Assembly (NCBI GenBank): GCA_029864945.1
Contig: JAOTSL010000147.1
Span: forward strand, 1-7,699
Source: Gammaproteobacteria bacterium
Lineage (GTDB): Bacteria > Pseudomonadota > Gammaproteobacteria > S012-40
DNA: 7,699 nucleotides
Reading direction: 5' to 3'
Below the pieces are notes generated by a model. The model ran no database searches. It was not told the origin of the DNA and saw only the letters and a program-made list of their open reading frames with translations. Positions 1 to 5,630 of the stretch are shown here, piece by piece. A program made the translations under genes and the position numbers. Positions within the stretch are counted from its first letter, which is position 1. Every line of letters begins with the position of its first letter.

Positions 1-145
1 GTGGTCACCTTATTGGTGATCAGCAGTTTTTTAAATTGACTAGGTGCATCAAGAGCTTGTGCTAGAAATCGCGATCTAACTGCGGAATCTAGGTTTAAGA
101 CGACATTAAGTCCGGGCTGTTTAAATAGCCTCAACAAACAAGCAA

Positions 146-190
146 CACCTAACAAAACAAGAAACCTCTCTCCTTTTTGTTTTGTTGGTG
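146..190. repeat. Long inverted repeat / stem-loop with pyrimidine-rich loop
   Basis: The left arm (146-163) pairs with the right arm (174-190). CACC (146-149) pairs with GGTG (187-190), T150 is bulged, AACAAAACAA (151-160) pairs perfectly with TTGTTTTGTT (177-186), and three more pairs including one G-T close the stem. This gives about 17 pairs with one bulge around the ten-base loop ACCTCTCTCC. No T-run follows on either strand, so it does not look like a terminator. It could fold in an RNA or act as a protein-binding dyad in DNA. The function is unknown. Confidence 0.65.
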
Positions 191-253
191 ATACATGCCG
201 GCACTTGCCGACAACAGTAGAATAATAGAACAATAAATAACAACAGAGATAAC

Positions 254-259
254 TATAAT
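254..259 (+). promoter_or_regulatory. Possible -10 box (TATAAT)
   Basis: A perfect TATAAT lies at 254-259. At the usual spacing the -35 position (231-236) reads CAATAA, a poor match, so the promoter would be weak or activator-dependent. Transcription from it would begin near 266 and meet the terminator ending at 330. The surroundings are very AT-rich, so the box could occur by chance. Confidence 0.3.
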
Positions 260-265
260 AATATG

Positions 266-330
266 CTCCTTCTTAGATGCCTGAAAAGGTCATAAGAAGC
301 ACCTTAAGCCTCGGTCTCCGGGGCTTTTTT
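266..330 (+). ncRNA. Candidate small structured RNA ending in an intrinsic terminator
   Basis: If the TATAAT at 254-259 is used, the transcript would be about 65 nt. It would hold one imperfect hairpin, in which CTTCTTA (269-275) pairs with TAAGAAG (293-299) and GCC (279-281) pairs with GGT (288-290) around a TGAAAA loop. The GC-rich terminator at 306-326 follows directly. A compact promoter-hairpin-terminator unit is typical of small RNAs. It could equally be the 3' untranslated end of a longer transcript starting further upstream, perhaps including the stem-loop at 146-190. I recognise no known RNA family. This is inferred from structure alone. Confidence 0.3.
306..330 (+). terminator. Rho-independent terminator upstream of tex
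   Basis: The stem AAGCCTCGG (306-314) pairs with CCGGGGCTT (318-326), including one T-G pair, around a TCT loop. A T-run covers 325-330. It ends whatever is transcribed from the left and separates it from tex. Confidence 0.75.
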
Positions 331-369
331 ATGCCCGCTTTTTAACGCTGTCTTTTTTTTTCCTTCTCT

Positions 370-410
370 GTAAAATCTGCTGTCTATTTTCAGATAATTC
401 AGGATTTTAC
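370..410 (+). promoter_or_regulatory. Inverted repeat in the tex leader overlapping its ribosome-binding site
   Basis: GTAAAATC (370-377) and GATTTTAC (403-410) form a perfect 8-bp dyad 25 bases apart, just upstream of the tex ATG at 417. The only Shine-Dalgarno-like bases (AGGA, 401-404) run into the right arm, so pairing in the mRNA would partly cover them. The left arm also contains TAAAAT (371-376), a 5/6 match to a -10 box with no clear -35. It could be an operator, a translational control hairpin or chance. Confidence 0.3.
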
Positions 411-416
411 CTTTCT

Positions 417-2717
417 ATGTTAAACATCGCTTTAAAGCTGTCCGAAGAGATCGGCTCTACAGAACACTTTGTAAAAGCCGCCATTCAGTTACTCGATGAA
501 GGTGCGACTGTACCCTTTGTTGCTAGATACAGAAAAGAAGTAACAGGTGGGCTGGACGATGTGCAACTGCGAAACCTGGATGAAAGATTATCTTATCTGC
601 GAGAATTGGAAGACCGAAAACTCGTCGTTTTGAAAAGTATAACCGAGCAGGACAAACTGACACCCGAACTGCAAAAAAGCGTCGAAAATGCAGATTCTAA
701 AACTCTACTGGAAGACATATATCGACCTTATGTTCAAAAACGACGGACAAAAGCACAAATCGCCAAAGAGGCCGGCCTAGAGTCATTGGCTTTCCAACTA
801 TTGGAAGATCAGTCACTCAATCCTGAAAACGTCGCACAGGGCTTCATTAACGCGGATAAAGCGATCAACACCACGATTGAAGCATTAGACGGCGCGAAAC
901 AAATTTTAATGGAGCATTTTTCAGATAACCCTGAACTTACGAGCAAATTACGGGATTACCTTTGGGATAATGCAAAAGTTAAGTCCAATGTTGTCGAAGG
1001 CAAAGAACAAGAGGGTATTAAGTTTTCGGACTATTTTGACGCGGCCGAAGCCATATCTGCCATTCCATCACATCGCAGCTTGGCGCTCTTTCGTGGCCGA
1101 AATGAAGGTTTTCTCACTCTAACCCTAACGCTCGATGAAGAAAATGAACCAGTCGCAATAAATAACAGCCAGACTTGCGTAAACTCACTGGCAAATCATT
1201 TCAACATTAACGCCGATTCGAATGCAGGAAAATGGCTGAATGAATCAGCCCGCTGGGCCTGGCGCGTTAAACTTTCCACGCGTCTTGATACCGAACTTAA
1301 ACTTCGACTACGAGAAGACGCCGAGCAAGAAGCTATCAACGTTTTCTCTCAAAACCTTCACTCTTTACTAATGGCATCACCTGCTGGCCCACGAGCAACA
1401 ATCGGCCTTGACCCTGCATATCGCACCGGCGTAAAAATCGCGATTGTTGATAACACTGGCAAGTTCCTTGAGAATACCGTCGTTTATCCGCATCAACCGC
1501 AAAACCAATACAGCCAAGCAATTGAGATTATTGCCACATTAATTAGAAAGCACAATATCGACCTTGCCAGTATCGGTAACGGTACCGCCTCGCGGGAAAC
1601 TGATAGACTAGTCGCCGACTTATCAAAAAAATACCCAGAGCTTAACCTTAATAGAATCGTCGTTTCTGAAGCAGGCGCATCGGTATATTCAGCATCGGAA
1701 TTGGCTGCAGAAGAATTTCCTGATCTTGACGTAACCGTTCGAGGTGCCATTTCAATCGCGCGCCGGTTACAAGACCCACTGGCTGAACTAGTAAAAATCG
1801 ACCCAAAAGCCATCGGAGTCGGTCAGTACCAACACGATGTTAACCAGTCTAAGTTAGCAAAAAGCTTAAGTGCCGTTGTTGAGGATTGCGTAAATGCCGT
1901 TGGTGTTGATGTCAACATGGCTTCAGCTGCGTTGCTAACACACGTTTCCGGCCTTAACTCCACACTGGCAAAAAATGTCGTCGCATTTCGAGACAAAAAT
2001 GGAAAATTCAAAGAAAGAAAACAGTTACTAAAAGTGCCCAGACTAGGCGAGAAAGCCTATGAACAATGCGCTGGTTTCTTACGTATCATGGATGGCACAA
2101 ACCCACTTGACGCATCAACTGTTCACCCTGAAGCGTACCCGTTAGTTGAGCGTATTATCAACACTAGCGGAACCAATATTAAACACCTTATTGGTGACAG
2201 CAAATTTCTTAAGCAACTTAATCCAAAAGACTATAGTGATGAAAGTTTCGGTGAACCGACTATCATCGACATTCTCACCGAACTGGAAAAGCCAGGTCGA
2301 GACCCAAGACCAGAATTTAAATCCGCTACGTTTAAAGAGGGCGTTGAGAAAATGAGCGACCTTCAGCCAGGAATGATTTTGGAAGGTGTTATAACCAATG
2401 TCACCAACTTTGGTGCATTCGTGGACATTGGCGTACATCAGGACGGACTGGTACATATTTCAGTGTTAGCAGATAAATTCGTCAAAGATCCCCAGTCAGT
2501 GGTCAAAACCGGTGAAGTCGTAAAGGTAAAGGTCGTCGAAGTAGATTTACAGCGTAAACGTATAGCCCTTTCTATGCGCCTTAACGAATCAGTAAGAGAC
2601 AACCAAGCTGCTCCAAAATCAGCTAAATCGCCCAACATGCAACGTAAACCGCACCAACAAGCACAACCGGAAGCCAATAATGCGTTTGCGCAAGCATTTG
2701 CCAATGCGAAAAAGTAA
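417..2717 (+). CDS. tex: Tex family RNA-binding protein (S1 domain, transcription accessory protein)
   Basis: The 766-residue protein matches the full length and organisation of bacterial Tex, a conserved cytoplasmic nucleic-acid-binding protein linked to transcription. The N-terminus carries the family signature LLDEGATVPFVARYRKEVTG (about residues 25-44). A YqgF/RNase H-like domain starts at IGLDPAYRTG (about 329-338) and runs to about 452. Helix-hairpin-helix DNA-binding motifs follow from VGVDVNMASAALLTHVSGLN (about 495-514) to the FLRI region (about 554). LEKPGRDPRPEF lies near 623-634, and an S1 RNA-binding domain occupies about 650-722 (GMILEGVITNVTNFGAFVDIG). A Gln/Ala/Lys-rich tail of about 44 residues ends the protein. 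The ATG at 417 is chosen because it gives the usual family N-terminus. Its ribosome-binding site is weak (AGGA, 12 bases upstream). I see no intrinsic terminator after the stop. The gene is complete, with no frameshift. Confidence 0.97.
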   Translation: MLNIALKLSEEIGSTEHFVKAAIQLLDEGATVPFVARYRKEVTGGLDDVQLRNLDERLSYLRELEDRKLVVLKSITEQDKLTPELQKSVENADSKTLLEDIYRPYVQKRRTKAQIAKEAGLESLAFQLLEDQSLNPENVAQGFINADKAINTTIEALDGAKQILMEHFSDNPELTSKLRDYLWDNAKVKSNVVEGKEQEGIKFSDYFDAAEAISAIPSHRSLALFRGRNEGFLTLTLTLDEENEPVAINNSQTCVNSLANHFNINADSNAGKWLNESARWAWRVKLSTRLDTELKLRLREDAEQEAINVFSQNLHSLLMASPAGPRATIGLDPAYRTGVKIAIVDNTGKFLENTVVYPHQPQNQYSQAIEIIATLIRKHNIDLASIGNGTASRETDRLVADLSKKYPELNLNRIVVSEAGASVYSASELAAEEFPDLDVTVRGAISIARRLQDPLAELVKIDPKAIGVGQYQHDVNQSKLAKSLSAVVEDCVNAVGVDVNMASAALLTHVSGLNSTLAKNVVAFRDKNGKFKERKQLLKVPRLGEKAYEQCAGFLRIMDGTNPLDASTVHPEAYPLVERIINTSGTNIKHLIGDSKFLKQLNPKDYSDESFGEPTIIDILTELEKPGRDPRPEFKSATFKEGVEKMSDLQPGMILEGVITNVTNFGAFVDIGVHQDGLVHISVLADKFVKDPQSVVKTGEVVKVKVVEVDLQRKRIALSMRLNESVRDNQAAPKSAKSPNMQRKPHQQAQPEANNAFAQAFANAKK

Positions 2718-2762
2718 AAAAATAAATATGTGAAGGAACCTAACACTTTTAGCTACATCTAA

Positions 2763-2790
2763 TTTACACAACATTAACTTATGCTAATAT
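2763..2790 (+). promoter_or_regulatory. Probable sigma-70 promoter for the small exported protein
   Basis: TTTACA (2763-2768, 5/6 to the -35 consensus) is followed after 16 bases by TAATAT (2785-2790, 4/6 to the -10). TG at 2782-2783 forms an extended -10 (TGC-TAATAT). Transcription would start near 2797, leaving a leader of roughly 85 bases before the ATG at 2881. Confidence 0.5.
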
Positions 2791-2880
2791 AGATACAACC
2801 AGTAAGTAGTTTTATAACCGATTTTAGTGTTAAAAGCAGATGTTAAGAACTTTACAAGACCCAAGACAAGGAGATACATC

Positions 2881-3174
2881 ATGATTTTCAATAGAAAACT
2901 ATCAATTGCCCTTTTAGCTTTAGCTGCCATTTTTAGCTCCAGCGCCCTATTTGCTTGTGGTGGCGAAGCTTCCGGCAAACATATTGGCGCAATGCTAAAA
3001 GTAGATGCCGCTAAGTCAACATTTACAATCCGTGATGCGGAAACCAGCAGCCCGATTACATTTATTGCACCTTCTGCCATCATGACTGAAGTTAAAAATG
3101 CAAATGGCCGAGTTATGGTTAATTATGAAGAAAATGAAGATGGTGGTTTGATTGCAACGGGTGTTACTTTCTAA
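2881..3174 (+). CDS. Small exported protein of unknown function
   Basis: I do not recognise this gene. It encodes 97 residues. The N-terminus is a signal peptide: positively charged N-R-K (4-6), a hydrophobic core at about 7-19, then SSSALFACGG. Cleavage could be by signal peptidase I near residues 22-25, or by the lipoprotein peptidase before Cys26, because LFAC is close to a lipobox although Phe at -2 is unusual. The mature part is about 72 residues and alternates beta-strand-like segments (GAMLKVDAAKSTFTI, GRVMVNYEENEDGG, IATGVTF), suggesting a small beta-barrel or OB-like fold resembling small periplasmic proteins of the CusF/DUF1344 kind. No Met/His/Trp metal site typical of CusF is evident. 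The start is set by AAGGAG (2868-2873) seven bases before the ATG. A GTG start at 2827 would add residues ahead of the signal peptide and has no such site. The gene is monocistronic, between its own promoter and a terminator. Confidence 0.85.
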   Translation: MIFNRKLSIALLALAAIFSSSALFACGGEASGKHIGAMLKVDAAKSTFTIRDAETSSPITFIAPSAIMTEVKNANGRVMVNYEENEDGGLIATGVTF

Positions 3175-3200
3175 CACTTCCAGCAATAATGACTTTATAC

Positions 3201-3235
3201 AAGCCCTGAGCCGCAAAACGGCTCGGGGCTTTTTT
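3201..3235 (+). terminator. Strong rho-independent terminator after the small exported gene
   Basis: A 13-bp stem (3201-3213 with 3219-3231, one T-G pair, core GCCCTGAGCCG/CGGCTCGGGGC) encloses the loop CAAAA. T residues run from 3230 to 3235. It lies 26 bases past the stop codon at 3172-3174. Confidence 0.92.
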
Positions 3236-3302
3236 ATATCAAGGACTTATCAAGTTTCTGCTCTCAAACATCGTTATCGGTCACATTTCAACCAAAAGTA
3301 AC

Positions 3303-3329
3303 TAAATATCCGTCTGGAAGAGCCGATCT
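3303..3329 (+). promoter_or_regulatory. Sigma-28 (FliA) flagellar-type promoter
   Basis: TAAA (3303-3306) is followed after exactly 15 bases by GCCGATCT (3322-3329). The established FliA consensus is TAAA, 15 bases, GCCGATAA, so the -35 core is perfect, the spacing is exact and six of eight -10 bases match. The start point would be near 3337, giving a short leader to the ATG at 3364. The gene it drives belongs to a family labelled as motility, which independently supports the call. Confidence 0.75.
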
Positions 3330-3363
3330 ATTAATCGAACAATAGAATGCTAAGGAGCAAACT

Positions 3364-3558
3364 ATGAATATTAATAGTATTGCAAGTGGAGCAGTTGCGC
3401 AAAATGTCGCGCAAAATACAGGTGACGCAATCGGCGTAACCGTTGCGCGAAAAGCGTTGGATATTCAAGCCGAAGCTGCCAGCCAGTTAATCTCCTCCGC
3501 TACAAAAACAGCTGCCTCTGAGCCGCACCTAGGTAGTAACGTCAATACCCACGCCTGA
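3364..3558 (+). CDS. YjfB-family putative motility protein
   Basis: The 64-residue protein matches the YjfB-type putative motility family. Features are a short N-terminal segment with repeated small residues (SIASGAVAQNVAQNTGDAIGV), the central helix VARKALDIQAEAASQLI (about 28-44) and the C-terminal signature EPHLGSNVNTHA (53-64), close to the family's PHLGxNxDxxA ending. No signal peptide or membrane segment is visible. The biochemical role of the family is unknown. The start is supported by AAGGAG (3352-3357) six bases before the ATG. The gene stands alone between a sigma-28-like promoter and a terminator, so it is probably co-regulated with late flagellar or chemotaxis genes even though no such gene is in the window. 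Family assignment is by recognition of the conserved motif. Confidence 0.82.
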   Translation: MNINSIASGAVAQNVAQNTGDAIGVTVARKALDIQAEAASQLISSATKTAASEPHLGSNVNTHA

Positions 3559-3602
3559 ATTTAATAACTACAGGTATGGGGAACTTACTAGATCTACGAC
3601 CG

Positions 3603-3631
3603 AAGCGTCAGATAACTCTGGCGCTTTTTTT
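3603..3631 (+). terminator. Rho-independent terminator after the YjfB-like gene
   Basis: AAGCGTCAGA (3603-3612) pairs with TCTGGCGCTT (3617-3626), including one T-G pair, around a TAAC loop. T residues run from 3625 to 3631, and more follow after TGTC. Confidence 0.9.
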
Positions 3632-3717
3632 GTCTTTTTTAAATCCGCAATCGCTTTTAGAAGATCCCAAGCTGAGATAAGATAACGTCACAACATAAAC
3701 CTCTATAAGGAAGCACC

Positions 3718-4725
3718 GTGACGGAACCATCATCCAATTCACCTCTTGCTGAAGCGCAAACCACCTTTGCCAACAAACTCAGCTTTCGCTCACTTAAATC
3801 AGAAAGTGTAACGCTTACCAATGCGCTAGGTCGTATTGCTTATGAAGATATTCAGGCGCCAATTGATTCTCCACCTTATCCCCGAGCGATTGTAGAAGGT
3901 TACCTGGTTAATACAGCTGAAACGAAAGCGGCAGACGATAATAATAAAATACAATTCACCATCAATGGTGCAATCAACCCAGGCGATGAAACAGCGGCAT
4001 CACCCGCAACAGGCGAAGGCATTCTGGTTGCAACTGGCAGCTTAATTCCCGCAGGTGAATTTTCCATTGTTCGAATGTGGGAGGCAGAAATTGATGGCAA
4101 TCATTTCTCCATTTCACGGCCTTTTTCACCCGGCTTTTTTATTGAAGCTCAGGGCTGCGATATCGAGAAAGACACCACTGTTATCAATGCCGGCGATAAA
4201 ATATCGCCAGAAATGATTGGAACATTGGCCAGCCTAGGAATTAATAGCATACTAGTTTCGAGCATACCTCACGTTACCGTCTTTGCATCTGGAGACGAAG
4301 TATTACCTCACACAGCTAACTTTAAACCCGGGTATATTTACGACTGCAATACACCTATGCTAATCGCTGCCATCGAAAATACCGGCGCGACTGCTGTTTC
4401 AGGCGGTATTCAATCAGATGATTTTGATGCATTTACAAAGTCGCTTAACACCGCATTATCGAATAGCGATATGGTCGTTATCGCTGGTGGTACAGCGATT
4501 GGCGGTCGTGATTTCATATCTGATTTGCTCAAAGAAACTGGCGAACTGATATTGGACGGTGTGCCTATGAGATCAGGTCGGCCCTTAATAATGGGCATTT
4601 CCAATAAGAAACCAATCGTTTGTGTAGCTGGACATCCACCTGAAGCACTGAGAGGATTCAAACTCTTTGGAACCATGGCAATCAATTACATGACAGGCCA
4701 TAGCAAGGAACTTTCTGAAGAGTGA
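3718..4725 (+). CDS. Divergent, short MoeA-like molybdopterin-binding protein
   Basis: The 335 residues resemble MoeA, which inserts molybdate into adenylylated molybdopterin. Recognisable elements are the N-terminal VTLTNALGRIAYEDIQAPIDSPP (31-53), INPGD (86-90), ATGSLIPAG (105-113), AGDKISPEMIGTLASLGI (158-175), the molybdopterin-binding-domain core VFASGDEVL (188-196), IYDCNTPML (207-215), IAGGTAIGGRDF (255-266), MRSGRPLIMG (284-293) and VAGHPPEAL (303-311). Two departures stand out. The canonical SAMDGYAV loop reads AIVEGYLV (57-64), placing Glu60 where E. coli MoeA has catalytic Asp59. The protein also ends just after the binding domain, lacking the roughly 70-residue C-terminal domain IV of full-length MoeA (about 400 residues). 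The start is GTG, with AAGGA (3707-3711) six bases upstream and no nearby in-frame ATG. No other molybdenum-cofactor gene is nearby. It may be an atypical transferase, a cofactor-binding protein or a paralogue with another ligand. Confidence 0.85.
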   Translation: MTEPSSNSPLAEAQTTFANKLSFRSLKSESVTLTNALGRIAYEDIQAPIDSPPYPRAIVEGYLVNTAETKAADDNNKIQFTINGAINPGDETAASPATGEGILVATGSLIPAGEFSIVRMWEAEIDGNHFSISRPFSPGFFIEAQGCDIEKDTTVINAGDKISPEMIGTLASLGINSILVSSIPHVTVFASGDEVLPHTANFKPGYIYDCNTPMLIAAIENTGATAVSGGIQSDDFDAFTKSLNTALSNSDMVVIAGGTAIGGRDFISDLLKETGELILDGVPMRSGRPLIMGISNKKPIVCVAGHPPEALRGFKLFGTMAINYMTGHSKELSEE

Positions 4726-4751
4726 AGAGTGAAGAGTGAAGAGTGAAGACT
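4717..4751. repeat. Seven-bp tandem repeat (GAAGAGT) between convergent genes
   Basis: Four perfect copies of GAAGAGT (4717-4744) are followed by a fifth with one change (GAAGACT, 4745-4751). The run starts in the last two sense codons of the MoeA-like gene, supplies its TGA stop (4723-4725) and ends inside the TAG stop of rsmJ (4750-4752, minus strand). It fills the whole 24-bp gap between the two genes. Because the stop is formed by the first two copies, copy-number change would not alter the MoeA-like protein. It probably arose by replication slippage. Confidence 0.9.
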
Positions 4752-5517
4752 AAAATCTCATGTAAACATCGTACCGGGTCTTTTTCGACTCAACGATATG
4801 CGTAGGTTTTTTGGCCGAAAGGGGAGCTGCTCCTTTCGGCCTTTTTACAACCACACGATTTTTTGCGCAGGACAAAGCAGCAGCAAGTAAAGACTCAATA
4901 TCATCTTGATGACCTAATAATTGTTGCAAAGCCTGCATTTCTTTTTTAACTTTGGCTGACTTTTTTCGTTCCGGGTACATAGGATCAAGATAAACAACGT
5001 CTGGGGGATTTTCTAAAAGCGATTCTGAGCTCATATAATCAATCGAATTAGTAATAACCAGACCCATATTTGCAACCAAGTGACAAATATCTAAATCACC
5101 TGCTCCTCGATTCAAAGCATCTTGCAACAAAGCACCAACAATAGGAGAACGTTCCAGCATTTTCACCCGACAACCTAAACCGGCCAGTACAAAAGCATCT
5201 TTACCCAAACCTGCAGTTGCATCCAGCACATAAAGATTTGGCTTTTTAGTTAAACCGACAGCCTTCCCCAAGGCCTGATTTTTACCGCCGCCTTGTTCTC
5301 GCCGATGAGCTGATGCACCAGATGAAAAATCAACACTTATCTCAGTTTTTACCTCGGCACTCAAATTTGCAAGACTTAGAATATTGCCCTTCAAAAACAG
5401 GCAAAAACCACCATCTACCGGTGGCTCACTTACCACAGGCAACTGCAGTGTTTCCGCTAACTCAGTCATACAACTATCGCCAACCGATATCACCCTGATT
5501 TTATTGCTATTTACCAT
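4750..5517 (-). CDS. rsmJ: Ribosomal RNA small subunit methyltransferase J (16S m2G1516)
   Basis: RsmJ (YhiQ family) methylates N2 of G1516 in 16S rRNA using S-adenosylmethionine in the cytoplasm. With the ATG at 5517 the protein has 255 residues, near the 250 of E. coli RsmJ. Visible family motifs, numbered from that start, are VDFSSGASAHRREQGGGKNQ (about 62-81), the SAM-binding loop VLDATAGLGKDAFVLAGLG (97-115), MLERSP (120-125), the catalytic-type VVYLDPMYPERKKSA (174-188) and VVVKRPKGAAPL (222-233). A TTG start at 5565, with AGGA five bases upstream, would add 16 Asn/Lys-rich residues. It has the better ribosome-binding site, but the added residues do not look like the family N-terminus, so I prefer the ATG and leave this open. 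The gene is convergent with the MoeA-like gene and divergent from the YqgE-family gene. No minus-strand terminator is evident. Confidence 0.93.
   Translation of the reverse strand: MVNSNKIRVISVGDSCMTELAETLQLPVVSEPPVDGGFCLFLKGNILSLANLSAEVKTEISVDFSSGASAHRREQGGGKNQALGKAVGLTKKPNLYVLDATAGLGKDAFVLAGLGCRVKMLERSPIVGALLQDALNRGAGDLDICHLVANMGLVITNSIDYMSSESLLENPPDVVYLDPMYPERKKSAKVKKEMQALQQLLGHQDDIESLLAAALSCAKNRVVVKRPKGAAPLSAKKPTHIVESKKTRYDVYMRF
4813..4846 (+). terminator. Plus-strand terminator inside the 3' end of rsmJ
   Basis: GGCCGAAAGG (4813-4822) pairs perfectly with CCTTTCGGCC (4832-4841). Two further pairs (one G-T) close the stem around the loop AGCTG. Five T follow at 4842-4846 on the plus strand. 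On the minus strand the stem is followed by A residues, so it should stop only rightward transcription, that is the MoeA-like transcript, about 90 bases past its stop codon. The bases encode the conserved rsmJ segment KRPKGAAPLSA, so both roles share the sequence. Confidence 0.75.
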
Positions 5518-5630
5518 TCCGCAACTATTTTCATTCTGTTTAGTCAAATTATTTAAATTCTTCAATCCAATCCTGGTTTAACAATTGCAAAATAACTATG
5601 AGACCCCCAAAACACCCAGAGACATTCAAT

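Larger units (their letters stand above)
1..416. other. Non-coding region upstream of tex with several inverted repeats
   Basis: I see no gene in this stretch. Plus-strand frames open at the left edge close at 18, 39 and 63, so at most the last dozen or so codons of an upstream gene could be present, and neither reading is recognisable. On the minus strand the ATGs I checked all close within about 16 codons. The region contains a hairpin at 2-22 (stem GGTCACC/GGTGATC, loop TTATT) followed by six T at 27-32, a hairpin at 115-130 (GGCTGT-TTAA-ATAGCC), a long stem-loop at 146-190, a small CGGC-ACTT-GCCG hairpin at 199-210, a TATAAT box at 254-259, an imperfect hairpin at 269-299 and an intrinsic terminator at 306-330. 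A pyrimidine-only run occupies 351-369. A TTGACT at 36-41 lacks a well-spaced -10 partner. Regulatory or small-RNA content is likely but not proven. Confidence 0.6.

Noticed and set aside
6..35. The left edge shares 14 identical bases (CACCTTATTGGTGA) with tex at 2184-2197, and both can be read as HLIGD followed by a Phe/Lys-containing stretch, suggesting a tex fragment.
   Set aside because: Similarity fades after about 30 bases, nothing further resembles the tex C-terminus, and the shared bases are themselves a small palindrome. Chance is the simpler explanation.
199..210. CGGCACTTGCCG as a possible sigma-54 promoter (GG...GC elements).
   Set aside because: The GG and GC elements are only 7 bases apart; sigma-54 needs about 10. 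It is better read as a small hairpin.
263..295. Short ORF (MLLLRCLKRS) followed by a terminator, resembling an attenuation leader peptide.
   Set aside because: No good ribosome-binding site precedes it, the likely TATAAT box would place the transcript start at or past the ATG, and the downstream gene tex has no link to leucine or arginine supply.
2827..2880. Upstream GTG start for the small exported protein.
   Set aside because: It would place 18 residues ahead of a clear signal peptide, and the strong AAGGAG site is positioned for the ATG at 2881.
4192..4208. Perfect hairpin GGCGATA-AAA-TATCGCC.
   Set aside because: It lies inside the MoeA-like gene and encodes the usual AGDKISP motif. There is no T-run, so a coding constraint explains it.
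4717..4751. The heptamer repeat as a phase-variation switch.
   Set aside because: The repeat lies at the stop codon, not in the reading frame or promoter, so changes in copy number would not switch either gene.
5598..5630. Upstream ATG for the YqgE-family gene.
   Set aside because: There is no ribosome-binding site, and the added proline-containing residues would sit ahead of the signal peptide that begins at 5631.
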